The notes under the pieces are model-generated. The model was not told where the DNA came from, searched no databases, and saw nothing but the letters and a program-made list of their open reading frames with translations. Made by a program: the position numbers and the translations under genes. Of a stretch of DNA of 24,416 nt, positions 7,587-14,146 are shown piece by piece (positions within the stretch are counted from its first letter, which is position 1; each line of letters starts with the position of its first letter). The DNA is from Caldithrix sp. (lineage in GTDB: Bacteria > KSB1 > UBA2214 > DYKH01): contig DYKH01000082.1 in assembly GCA_020722685.1 (NCBI GenBank), positions 1 to 24,416 of the forward strand. The letters run 5' to 3'.

Positions 7587-7633
7587 CAATTGTAGAACAA
7601 GATAGCATCTTGTGCTACAATTGCGCGAGCAAT
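7587..7633. repeat. 37-nt near-perfect palindrome with adjacent small hairpin
   Basis: CAATTGTAG (7587-7595) pairs with CTACAATTG (7615-7623) and ACAAGAT (7597-7603) pairs with ATCTTGT (7607-7613). One A/G mismatch separates the two helices and AGC forms the tip. That makes 16 base pairs in 37 nt. The last bases overlap a second hairpin, ATTGC-GCGA-GCAAT (7620-7633), with a GNRA-type loop. No T-run follows on either strand, so it is not a standard intrinsic terminator. It could be a dispersed palindromic repeat, a protein-binding cruciform or an RNA processing/stability element at the 3' end of the exporter mRNA. Pairing is seen directly; function is unknown. Confidence 0.7.
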
Positions 7634-7779
7634 GCAAACATTGAAACGTAATTCGATATTACCCTGGCATGCCTGCTGCAAGAAGCACAGAACCTTCGAT
7701 TAGCAAATTTTAAAAAAGTTCGAATCAAGTCATAAAGGGTGTTAATCGAGAACGAATCATTAAAGAAATGAGATGAATC

Positions 7780-8229
7780 ATGGAATTCCAGATTCCCCAA
7801 CCACTGAAAGTTGAGCATGAAGAGCTGCATGCGGAGCTTGTCAAAGCTACTCAGGCAGGAGGTAAAATAGAAGAAGCAGCCAAAGCGGTGGCGAAAGCTC
7901 TGCACCCACACTTTGTCAAAGAAGAAGAATATGCCCTGCCTCCGCTGGGATTACTCTCCGTTTTAGCAGACGGAAAGATTACACCAGAAATGGGCGATGT
8001 CTTCAAAATGACGGATCGGTTGAAAACAGAGCAAAGTGAAATGCTCGGAGAGCATAAGACCATCGTTGCTTTGCTAGAGAAGCTCGCCGAAGTAGCCAAG
8101 AAAGAGAAAAGAGAAGAGGTGGCACACTTTGCTGATAAACTAATCTTGCACGCCAAGACCGAAGAGGAAGTACTTTATCCCACGGTCATCTTAATCGGCG
8201 AGTACTTGAAACTGAAGCTCAACAAATAA
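7780..8229 (+). CDS. Hemerythrin HHE-domain protein
   Basis: This 149-residue soluble protein has the spaced acidic and His ligands of the HHE hemerythrin-like fold: His13-x-x-x-His17, His42/His44 with Glu48, Glu91-His92, and His124 with Glu128 before Leu-Tyr-Pro. Such four-helix proteins bind a non-heme di-iron centre and sense or carry O2 or NO, or serve in iron and nitrosative-stress handling. No extra domain or signal peptide is present, so it should be cytoplasmic. The Shine-Dalgarno is moderate (GAGATGA just upstream). It lies 84 nt before an octaheme cytochrome gene on the same strand, so joint expression and a link to nitrogen-oxide or oxygen chemistry are plausible but not shown. I see no convincing promoter in the 242 nt upstream. 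Confidence 0.87.
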   Translation: MEFQIPQPLKVEHEELHAELVKATQAGGKIEEAAKAVAKALHPHFVKEEEYALPPLGLLSVLADGKITPEMGDVFKMTDRLKTEQSEMLGEHKTIVALLEKLAEVAKKEKREEVAHFADKLILHAKTEEEVLYPTVILIGEYLKLKLNK

Positions 8230-8263
8230 GAATCGATTGCTAATCTTCAGACCATTCATCCAT

Positions 8264-8280
8264 GCCGCCAGAACGGCGGC
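8264..8280 (+). other. Small GC-rich hairpin between the hemerythrin and cytochrome genes
   Basis: GCCGCC (8264-8269) and GGCGGC (8275-8280) form a 6-bp stem around AGAAC. There is no T-run after it. It lies about 20 nt before the very strong ribosome site of the cytochrome gene and may stabilise or punctuate the transcript. Role unknown. Confidence 0.4.
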
Positions 8281-8300
8281 CCAACCAAATAACAACAAAA

Positions 8301-8308
8301 AAGGAGGT
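8301..8308 (+). promoter_or_regulatory. Near-ideal Shine-Dalgarno for the octaheme cytochrome
   Basis: AAGGAGGT lies 5 nt before the ATG at 8314 and matches the anti-Shine-Dalgarno of 16S rRNA almost completely. It fixes the start codon and predicts strong translation of the cytochrome relative to the hemerythrin gene upstream. Confidence 0.75.
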
Positions 8309-8313
8309 AAAAG

Positions 8314-9570
8314 ATGCAACCCGTCATCTCCCGTGTAATGCTCATATTGGTATCCAGCGTCATGGTAACCTCTGGGGCGTGGGCAGAAACCTGTGTCGAT
8401 TGCCATAAAAAAGTTACCCCCAACATTGTCTCTGACTGGCAATTGAGCAAGCACAGCCAAAACGCCATCGACTGCTCTGCGTGTCATGGCGATGCTCATA
8501 CCTCGGCTGCAGACGTGGCCAAGGTCAAAATTCCCACTCCCGAAACATGTGCCACCTGTCATGAAGAACGGGTGCAGCAATTCAAGGCCGGAAAGCACGC
8601 CTTCGCTTGGGCGGCCCTAAAAGCCATGCCGACCACGCACTGGCAACCGATGGCCTTGATAGAAGGGATGAAAGGCTGTGGTGGCTGCCACAAAATAGGC
8701 TTGAAGACCGAAACGGAGATTATGGAATTGAAAAAGAGCAGCGCCGGTTTTGGCGTTGCCTCCTGCGATGCCTGTCACACCCGGCATACCTTCTCCGTAC
8801 AAGAGGCCAAACAGCCGCAAGCATGCCAGACGTGCCACATGGGCTTTGATCATCCGCAATGGGAAATGTACTCCGGCTCCAAACATGGCGTTCGGTATTT
8901 GCTGAAACAGAGCAAAATGCTTCCCGAGAACGCTTCCGCTCCGACCTGCCAAACTTGCCACATGCAAGAAGGCAACCATACTGTCGGCACTGCCTGGGGA
9001 TTTTTGGCCGTGCGACTGCCCTTGCCGGAGGACGCACAGTGGGCTGCCGACCGCACCACTATTCTTCAAGGGCTTGGGGTGCTCGATCCTGACGGCAAGC
9101 CAACCGCCCGCTTGGACGTGGTGAAAGGCGCTAACGTGGCGCGCTTAACTCAGGAGGACTGGCAAAAAGAGCGAGATAAGATGGTCAAGACCTGCAACCA
9201 ATGCCATTCCGCTAATTTTGCCAAAGGAGAGCTGGAGAAAGGCGATCAAATCATCAAAGCAGCCGACCATCTGATGGCCGAGGCGATTCGCACCGTCGCC
9301 GGCTTGTACAAGGACGGCATTCTGCAAAAGCCTGCGAGCTACGCCTACCGCTTCCCGGATCTGCTCACTTTCCATGATGCCCCGACGGTAATCGAACAAA
9401 AGCTGTTCGTCATGTTTCTCGAGCATCGCATGAGAACCTTCCAAGGAACTTTCCACGCTAACCCGGATTACGCGCTCTGGTATGGCTGGAGCGAAATGCA
9501 GCGGGATGCAACGGAGATTAAGGAGCTGGCAGCAGATTTACGGGAAAAAGCAAAACCGAAAAAAAAGTAA
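8314..9570 (+). CDS. Octaheme cytochrome c, hydroxylamine-oxidoreductase-like (HAO/eHao family)
   Basis: The 418-residue protein has a Sec signal peptide (about 1-24, Ala-Trp-Ala before Glu25) and exactly eight CxxCH heme-binding sites, at Cys27, 54, 79, 122, 151, 171, 212 and 294. The Gly-Met-Lys-Gly-Cys-Gly-Gly-Cys-His-Lys-Ile-Gly block (118-129) corresponds to the catalytic-heme region of HAO-like proteins. A helical C-terminal part contains Phe-Gln-Gly-Thr-Phe-His-Ala-Asn-Pro-Asp-Tyr (376-386). HAO proteins oxidise hydroxylamine or hydrazine; the eHao branch reduces nitrite or hydroxylamine and lacks the heme-crosslinking Tyr. Which branch this is cannot be settled by eye, because only an alignment shows whether Tyr386 or Tyr390 matches the crosslinking Tyr. 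No NapC/CycX quinol dehydrogenase is nearby. No hydrophobic C-terminal anchor, so it is periplasmic. Confidence 0.88.
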   Translation: MQPVISRVMLILVSSVMVTSGAWAETCVDCHKKVTPNIVSDWQLSKHSQNAIDCSACHGDAHTSAADVAKVKIPTPETCATCHEERVQQFKAGKHAFAWAALKAMPTTHWQPMALIEGMKGCGGCHKIGLKTETEIMELKKSSAGFGVASCDACHTRHTFSVQEAKQPQACQTCHMGFDHPQWEMYSGSKHGVRYLLKQSKMLPENASAPTCQTCHMQEGNHTVGTAWGFLAVRLPLPEDAQWAADRTTILQGLGVLDPDGKPTARLDVVKGANVARLTQEDWQKERDKMVKTCNQCHSANFAKGELEKGDQIIKAADHLMAEAIRTVAGLYKDGILQKPASYAYRFPDLLTFHDAPTVIEQKLFVMFLEHRMRTFQGTFHANPDYALWYGWSEMQRDATEIKELAADLREKAKPKKK

Positions 9571-9962
9571 CTACCCAAGACAAGAACAGCATAGTTGTTT
9601 AACGATTCTTGCGGCTCTGCCCTTGGAAGTGCGCTCCTTTCTCCTTGGGCAGAGCCGGCAAGGCAAAACAGCATATCAAACGCACCCGGAATCTAAGGAG
9701 AGCAGTGGCGCGATACCCGACGTATGATGAGCTTGGTACCGCTCACAAAGGAGGATGGCCTCATCGAGCTGGGATTGATTCCCAGAAAGATCTGATTGAC
9801 TTTCTGCAACAGAAAAGACGAAGGGGAACTGCGGCATTGGTTTACACGGTCAAAGCAGAGAGGCATAAGAGTACCTTGTATTGACGGCATACATTGATCA
9901 TATCGAAAGGCTGGGATCTAAAAATCCCAAAGAAGATTCGGAAAGGATTGCTATAAGGAAAA
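9571..9962. other. 392-nt intergenic region with an 11-bp inverted repeat
   Basis: No supported gene. CGGCTCTGCCC (9612-9622) and GGGCAGAGCCG (9647-9657) form an 11-bp stem with a 24-nt loop, 40 nt after the cytochrome stop. No T-run follows on either strand. A second palindrome, TGGGAT-CTAAAA-ATCCCA (9912-9929), lies 33 nt before the TetR gene and may be its operator. A weak promoter candidate, TTGTAT (9876-9881) and CATATC (9899-9904) with a 17-bp spacer, precedes it. A frame from about 9724 reads plausibly as protein but is broken by stops within about 25 codons and again near 9890. It may be decayed coding sequence or chance. Confidence 0.4.
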
Positions 9963-10565
9963 ATGCAGAAATCAACCAAGGGAAAAATTCTAAAAAGCGC
10001 CATTGATTTGTTTGCAGCACAAGGTAGATATGGCTTGACTATGGATAAGCTTGCCGCCGCTGCTGGAGTAAACAAGAGCACCATATTCTATTACTTTCAA
10101 AGTAAAGATAACCTATATCGCATGTCCCTCAAGGGAGCATTAGCGGATTTTTTGACATCTTTTGAACAGGCGATTTTTAGCGATAAGCAGCAGCCCAAAA
10201 CTCGCTCCATGATGGTTCGGTTGTTTTTCGAGTACGTGTTCGCTCATCCAACTTTTGTTAGGTTGATACATTGGGAGCTGGCAGATGGCGGTCGCTATTT
10301 GCTTCAGTTTCTCGAAGAGTTCAAATGCTCCCCGAAATTTCATTCCTTTTATAATTCGATAGCGACCATTTGGAATGTAACCGGCAAAAGTGGAAAGGAT
10401 GGCAAGACGAATCTTGAATTTGTCCGATTTTTCGGGGCGATGTTTGTCTATCCTTTGTTACGCCCCATGCTCGACTGGCTTTTGGGCATTGGTGAAGCAG
10501 ATCGGGAGAAATTCCTGCGGCAATACATTGAACAAATGGAGTATTTTGAAAAAAATGTTACATGA
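9963..10565 (+). CDS. TetR/AcrR-family regulator leading the Mla-type operon
   Basis: This 200-residue protein has a TetR DNA-binding domain at about residues 6-52. The helix-turn-helix is near 25-45 (Leu-Thr-Met-Asp-Lys-Leu-Ala-Ala-Ala-Ala-Gly-Val, then Ser-Thr-Ile-Phe-Tyr-Tyr-Phe). The rest is a helical ligand domain with a hydrophobic C-terminal part (Phe-Gly-Ala-Met-Phe-Val-Tyr-Pro), so it may sense a hydrophobic compound. AAGG lies 4 nt before the ATG. Its last 11 nt overlap the mlaE start, so regulator and lipid transporter share one mRNA and are probably translationally coupled. A TGGGAT/ATCCCA palindrome 33 nt upstream is a candidate operator for feedback control. It differs from the first TetR in this window in sequence and in its upstream palindrome. 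Confidence 0.92.
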   Translation: MQKSTKGKILKSAIDLFAAQGRYGLTMDKLAAAAGVNKSTIFYYFQSKDNLYRMSLKGALADFLTSFEQAIFSDKQQPKTRSMMVRLFFEYVFAHPTFVRLIHWELADGGRYLLQFLEEFKCSPKFHSFYNSIATIWNVTGKSGKDGKTNLEFVRFFGAMFVYPLLRPMLDWLLGIGEADREKFLRQYIEQMEYFEKNVT

Positions 10566-11304
10566 CATCAGCGAGCAAATCAAGACCTGGCTGGCCTTTT
10601 CTTTTAAAACGCTTTCTTCCTTGCCTTGGGCGTTTCGCTATCGTTGGGAAACCGTGAAGCATGGCTACGTATCTGGGAATCAAGCCTTGCCGATGGTAAT
10701 GGTCGCCTCCATGTTTATCAGCATGGTCTTGGCCTTGGAATGGGGCAAGAAATTGGAGCCATTTGGCGCCAAACTGATGCTGGGCCGCATGGTGAGTATT
10801 TCCGTGATCCGAGAAATCGGCCCCATCATCACCGGATTGATGGTTGCCGGGCGGACCGGAGCAAAAATCGTATCTGAAATCGGTAACATGGTGCTCAGCG
10901 AGCAGATTGACGCCTTGCGCGCCTCCGGCATCGATCCTATTAGACGGCTGATCGTTCCACGAGTATTTGCCTCCATCTTTGTGATGATTCCTTTGACGAT
11001 AATGGCAGACACGATGGGAATTATTGCCGGCTGGTTTGCCTCGGTCATGTGGATGGGGATCGATTCGGAGTTCTTCTGGCTGTCCATGCGCGATGGTCTG
11101 TTTGTGAAAGACCTGGTCATCGGCGTCATTAAGCCGCCATTTTATGGCTTGGTAGTGGGCCTCATCTCCGCGTATTTTGGCTATACGATTCAAGGAGGCG
11201 CCGAAGGCTTGGGCAAGGCCGCTACCAGAACGGTGATGTATGGCTCCCTCGGAGTTTTGTTCATTGACTTTTTGTTGACAAAAATCATTTTAACCATGTA
11301 TTAG
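10555..11304 (+). CDS. mlaE: MlaE-type ABC permease for lipid transport
   Basis: The start at 10555 gives a 249-residue product of normal MlaE length. The open frame runs upstream to 10390, but only as a shadow of the TetR gene. The protein shows the MlaE/YrbE hallmarks: an amphipathic N-terminal helix, then Leu-Gly-Arg-Met-Val-Ser-Ile-Ser-Val-Ile-Arg-Glu-Ile-Gly-Pro (conserved), Ala-Gly-Arg-Thr-Gly-Ala-Lys-Ile-Val-Ser-Glu-Ile-Gly, and Glu-Gln-Ile-Asp-Ala-Leu-Arg-Ala-Ser-Gly-Ile-Asp-Pro (ATPase contact region). Hydrophobic segments follow. It is the inner-membrane permease of an MCE transporter moving phospholipid or other hydrophobic cargo between the membranes. mlaF follows 8 nt later. The name reflects family, not proven cargo. 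Confidence 0.93.
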   Translation: MLHDISEQIKTWLAFSFKTLSSLPWAFRYRWETVKHGYVSGNQALPMVMVASMFISMVLALEWGKKLEPFGAKLMLGRMVSISVIREIGPIITGLMVAGRTGAKIVSEIGNMVLSEQIDALRASGIDPIRRLIVPRVFASIFVMIPLTIMADTMGIIAGWFASVMWMGIDSEFFWLSMRDGLFVKDLVIGVIKPPFYGLVVGLISAYFGYTIQGGAEGLGKAATRTVMYGSLGVLFIDFLLTKIILTMY

Positions 11305-11312
11305 GAAGCAAG

Positions 11313-12062
11313 ATGATTGAATTTGATAAAGTTTCTTTAGTACTGCGCGGCAAAAAAGTGCTATGGAACTTTTCTTTCAAAGTAGAACAGGGGGAGTCCA
11401 TTTTACTGGTAGGCAATAGCGGCGCTGGGAAAAGCACCATTCTCAAATTAATTTTGGGCTTGACTAAACCAACCTCCGGCGCCATATACATCCAGGGCCA
11501 GGATATTACTCGTATGGCAGAAAATGAATTGATGAAGATCAGGCAGAATTTTGGCATGGTGTTCCAAGAAGGGGCCTTGTTTGACTCGCTGACCGTGGAA
11601 GAAAATGTAGGCTTTTTCCTGAGAGAAAATCAAAAGCTGTCTTGGGAAGAGGTGAACGATAGGGTAATCGAAAAGCTGCGTTATCTTGGGTTGGAGGATT
11701 ATCTGCATTACTACCCTTCCCAATTGAGTGGAGGGATGAAAAAGCGTGTGGCGCTTGCCAGAGCGATGGTATCCAATCCACAGGTGCTGCTCTATGATGA
11801 ACCGACCGCCGGGCTGGATCCCTTTGCAGCAAAGCGGGTGGTTGAGTTGATGGCTGAGCTGAGAAAACGCTTCGGAGTAACAAACTTGATTGTCAGTCAC
11901 GAAATCCACTATTTCCTGAATTCAGTAGATCGAATGATCTTGCTAAGACAAGGACAAAACAGATACGACGGCGTTCCTGATCTTGGAATCACGGGCCTGT
12001 ATGAAGAGATAGAAAGCAGCAGAGAATCATCCCGGGAGGTAATTGGTTATGGAATTGTCTAA
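11313..12062 (+). CDS. mlaF: MlaF-type ABC ATPase
   Basis: The 249-residue ATPase has a complete motif set: Walker A Gly-Asn-Ser-Gly-Ala-Gly-Lys-Ser-Thr (34-42), signature Leu-Ser-Gly-Gly-Met (138-142), Walker B Leu-Tyr-Asp162-Glu163-Pro-Thr-Ala-Gly-Leu-Asp-Pro and H-loop His196 in Val-Ser-His-Glu. AGGAAG in the 8-nt gap after mlaE serves as ribosome site. Its 3' end overlaps mlaD by 14 nt, so the two are coupled. A homodimer would power two MlaE copies. E. coli has a STAS subunit MlaB that binds MlaF, and a periplasmic MlaC; neither is encoded here, so this is a reduced EFD set as seen in many non-proteobacterial phyla. Confidence 0.94.
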   Translation: MIEFDKVSLVLRGKKVLWNFSFKVEQGESILLVGNSGAGKSTILKLILGLTKPTSGAIYIQGQDITRMAENELMKIRQNFGMVFQEGALFDSLTVEENVGFFLRENQKLSWEEVNDRVIEKLRYLGLEDYLHYYPSQLSGGMKKRVALARAMVSNPQVLLYDEPTAGLDPFAAKRVVELMAELRKRFGVTNLIVSHEIHYFLNSVDRMILLRQGQNRYDGVPDLGITGLYEEIESSRESSREVIGYGIV

Positions 12063-13011
12063 GAAAAATACGAACCTCAAATTGAGCGTGATCTCCATGT
12101 GGGTGTTAGCTCTCATTGTCATCGGCTTCATTTTCTATATGGTAGGTTCCACTCAGAAGATGTTCGAATCAAAATATTCGCTATACATGTTTTTGCCGAA
12201 TATTGAGCAATTGAATCCCGGCGCATTCGTCACCTTGTCGGGCTTAAAGGTAGGCATCGTAGGTAAGCTGGGATTTACCAAAATGAATGGCCAACAAGGT
12301 ATTCTAATCGAGCTGAAAATCGACAAAGACTTCGCCAGTCAGATCACCCGTTCTTCCAAGGCGACCGTCAAGACCATGGGAATTTTGGGCGACAAATATA
12401 TCGACGTATCCTTGGGCAATCTGCATGAGCCGGCATTGCAAGCAGGTATGTACATCCAAAGCGATCCCGGAGTCGACGCCAATGCCCTCATCGCTAATGC
12501 TACGGCCGCACTCACGGACTTGAAAGAGCTTTTCCATAACGCCAATGTGATGAGCGCCGGGGTCCTGCAAGGCTCTGGCCTAATGGGCAGAATCATTGCT
12601 GACGAGGATGCCAGCAATAACTTTGCTCAGATTCTGAGCAATCTCCGCCATTCGACCGACCAAATCGCCCAAGGACAAGGAACCGTAGGGCAATTGGTAC
12701 AGGACACGACTTTATACGGTACATTGAGCAACGCAGCAAAGGAGCTTGAGCAATTGACTGCCAAGCTGAACAGTGACAAGGGCACTCTGAGTAAATTTGC
12801 TGCCGACACCACATTTTTTGCCAATTTAAAGTCAGTCACCCTGCAAACCGATTCCCTATTACACAAACTACAGGGTGAAGGTAGCACTGGAAAATTGTTG
12901 ACAGACCAGGAATTCTATGATCAATTGCTGCTCCTGACCAAAGCTTTGAGCGCCTTGGTCGAGGACGTACAAAAGAATCCGCAAAAATATGTTTCTTTTA
13001 AACTGTTTTGA
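12049..13011 (+). CDS. mlaD: MlaD-type MCE-domain protein with four ~34-residue C-terminal repeats
   Basis: ATG at 12049 is preferred to TTG at 12043, because GGGAGG (12034-12039) is then 9 nt away, not 3. The 320-residue protein has an N-terminal membrane anchor (about 14-33) and one MCE domain (about 42-122, with Val-Gly-x-Val and Gly-Ile-Leu-Gly-Asp-Lys-Tyr-Ile-Asp). A long helical tail shows about four tandem repeats of the form Gly-x-Gly-x-x-Gly-x-Leu-x-x-Asp, with conserved Asp at 185, 219, 253 and 286. The tail ends Tyr-Val-Ser-Phe-Lys-Leu-Phe, a C-terminus I associate with FCB-group MCE proteins. It would form a ring that carries lipid across the periplasm; the tail may lengthen the conduit. 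Confidence 0.92.
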   Translation: MELSKKNTNLKLSVISMWVLALIVIGFIFYMVGSTQKMFESKYSLYMFLPNIEQLNPGAFVTLSGLKVGIVGKLGFTKMNGQQGILIELKIDKDFASQITRSSKATVKTMGILGDKYIDVSLGNLHEPALQAGMYIQSDPGVDANALIANATAALTDLKELFHNANVMSAGVLQGSGLMGRIIADEDASNNFAQILSNLRHSTDQIAQGQGTVGQLVQDTTLYGTLSNAAKELEQLTAKLNSDKGTLSKFAADTTFFANLKSVTLQTDSLLHKLQGEGSTGKLLTDQEFYDQLLLLTKALSALVEDVQKNPQKYVSFKLF

Positions 13012-13067
13012 GACCATGCACAGAGTGGCTATTGGTACCGTAGATTAATCGCCCGGATTGGATAGAT

Positions 13068-14087
13068 ATGGGAAGGACTATTACTCGTAAAATACTGCTT
13101 GTCGGCTTAGCCGTGATTTGGACTGACGCACCGTCATCCGGTCAAGCATCACAACAAGATCGTCCTTTGGGATTTTTTGCGATTCGCAGCCAATCGCCCA
13201 TTCAACAGCTTCGCTTTGGCATTCAGCACCACCCGCCGTGGACGGTTCCCAAGGGAAAATGGGCGATACAAGCACAGCATACCTGGAAAAACATCTGGCT
13301 GCAACAGGATGATCTCTTTCGCATGGATGGCGAAGTTCATGAACTGGTCATTCGGAGTAGTTATGGGCTGGCCGAGCGACTGGAAATGATGGTGGATTTG
13401 CCCGTCCGCTATCTTTCGGGCGGTGTTTTGGACGGCTTGATCGAAGGCTTTCATAATTTGATAGGCATTGGTCAAGCCGCGCGCGACAAGTATCCGCGTG
13501 ACCAGTTTGCGATGGAAGCATTCATCCCCGAAACACGCGGCGGAAGATGGTTCAAAGCAAATCCAGATGAAGCTGGATGGCAGGTAGGTAACTTGGTTCT
13601 GTCCCTGACCCATTCGATAGTCGAAGACCAAAAAAACGGTTTCCGGGCAGTGGCTTCTGGTAATTTAAAATTGCCTACTGGCAGTAGCAAAGAATTATTC
13701 GGCAGCCAATCGGTTGATGCGGGAATCTCCGTTGGCATAGGGCGAAATTTCGGATTGCTTACTCTCTTTTTGAATTCTGGGCTTGTTTATTTTGGTGACC
13801 AGAAAGTATTGGGGCTGGAGCTTCGGCAATGGCACCTTTCCACGTTAATGGCCTTTGAGCTTCACAGAAGCGGCAGCAACCATTCGTGGATTCTTCAAGG
13901 ACTGGTGGAAAGCGGAGTTGCTATAAACTATTCTCAATTCTCAGAAAGAACATCCGAATTGATGGTTGGATACAAGCATCGCTACTCCTCCGGCTTGTTG
14001 ATGGAAGTCGGCTTTCTGGAGAATCTATTTTATTTCGACAACAGCCCGGACATTGCCTTCCACGTGGCATTGGCAAAGATTTTATAA
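13068..14087 (+). CDS. DUF3187-family protein, predicted outer-membrane beta-barrel
   Basis: The 339-residue product has an N-terminal signal peptide (hydrophobic about residues 8-18, cleavage probably near 24-28). The mature start Pro-Leu-Gly-Phe-Phe-Ala-Ile-Arg-Ser-Gln-Ser-Pro-Ile-Gln resembles the opening of DUF3187 proteins. The rest alternates polar and hydrophobic residues as in beta-strands, with many Gly and aromatic residues, and ends Ala-Leu-Ala-Lys-Ile-Leu. DUF3187 has no established function; by appearance it is an outer-membrane barrel. It starts 57 nt after mlaD on the same strand with no terminator between, so it may be the outer-membrane end of this MCE system. That link is inference. 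The Shine-Dalgarno is weak (GGA), so its start is less certain than those of the mla genes. Confidence 0.75.
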   Translation: MGRTITRKILLVGLAVIWTDAPSSGQASQQDRPLGFFAIRSQSPIQQLRFGIQHHPPWTVPKGKWAIQAQHTWKNIWLQQDDLFRMDGEVHELVIRSSYGLAERLEMMVDLPVRYLSGGVLDGLIEGFHNLIGIGQAARDKYPRDQFAMEAFIPETRGGRWFKANPDEAGWQVGNLVLSLTHSIVEDQKNGFRAVASGNLKLPTGSSKELFGSQSVDAGISVGIGRNFGLLTLFLNSGLVYFGDQKVLGLELRQWHLSTLMAFELHRSGSNHSWILQGLVESGVAINYSQFSERTSELMVGYKHRYSSGLLMEVGFLENLFYFDNSPDIAFHVALAKIL

Positions 14088-14146
14088 TAGGCTTTTGATT
14101 GCGGGAAACGGCGATTGTGAGTAACCATTAGAAGCTCGACTGCAAA

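Noticed and set aside
9609..9884. 91-codon + strand frame in the gap before the second TetR gene
   Set aside because: No ribosome site, low-complexity basic translation, and it runs through an 11-bp inverted repeat; not a credible protein.
10390..10554. N-terminal extension of mlaE
   Set aside because: It is a shadow of the TetR gene; the product from 10555 already has the normal MlaE length.
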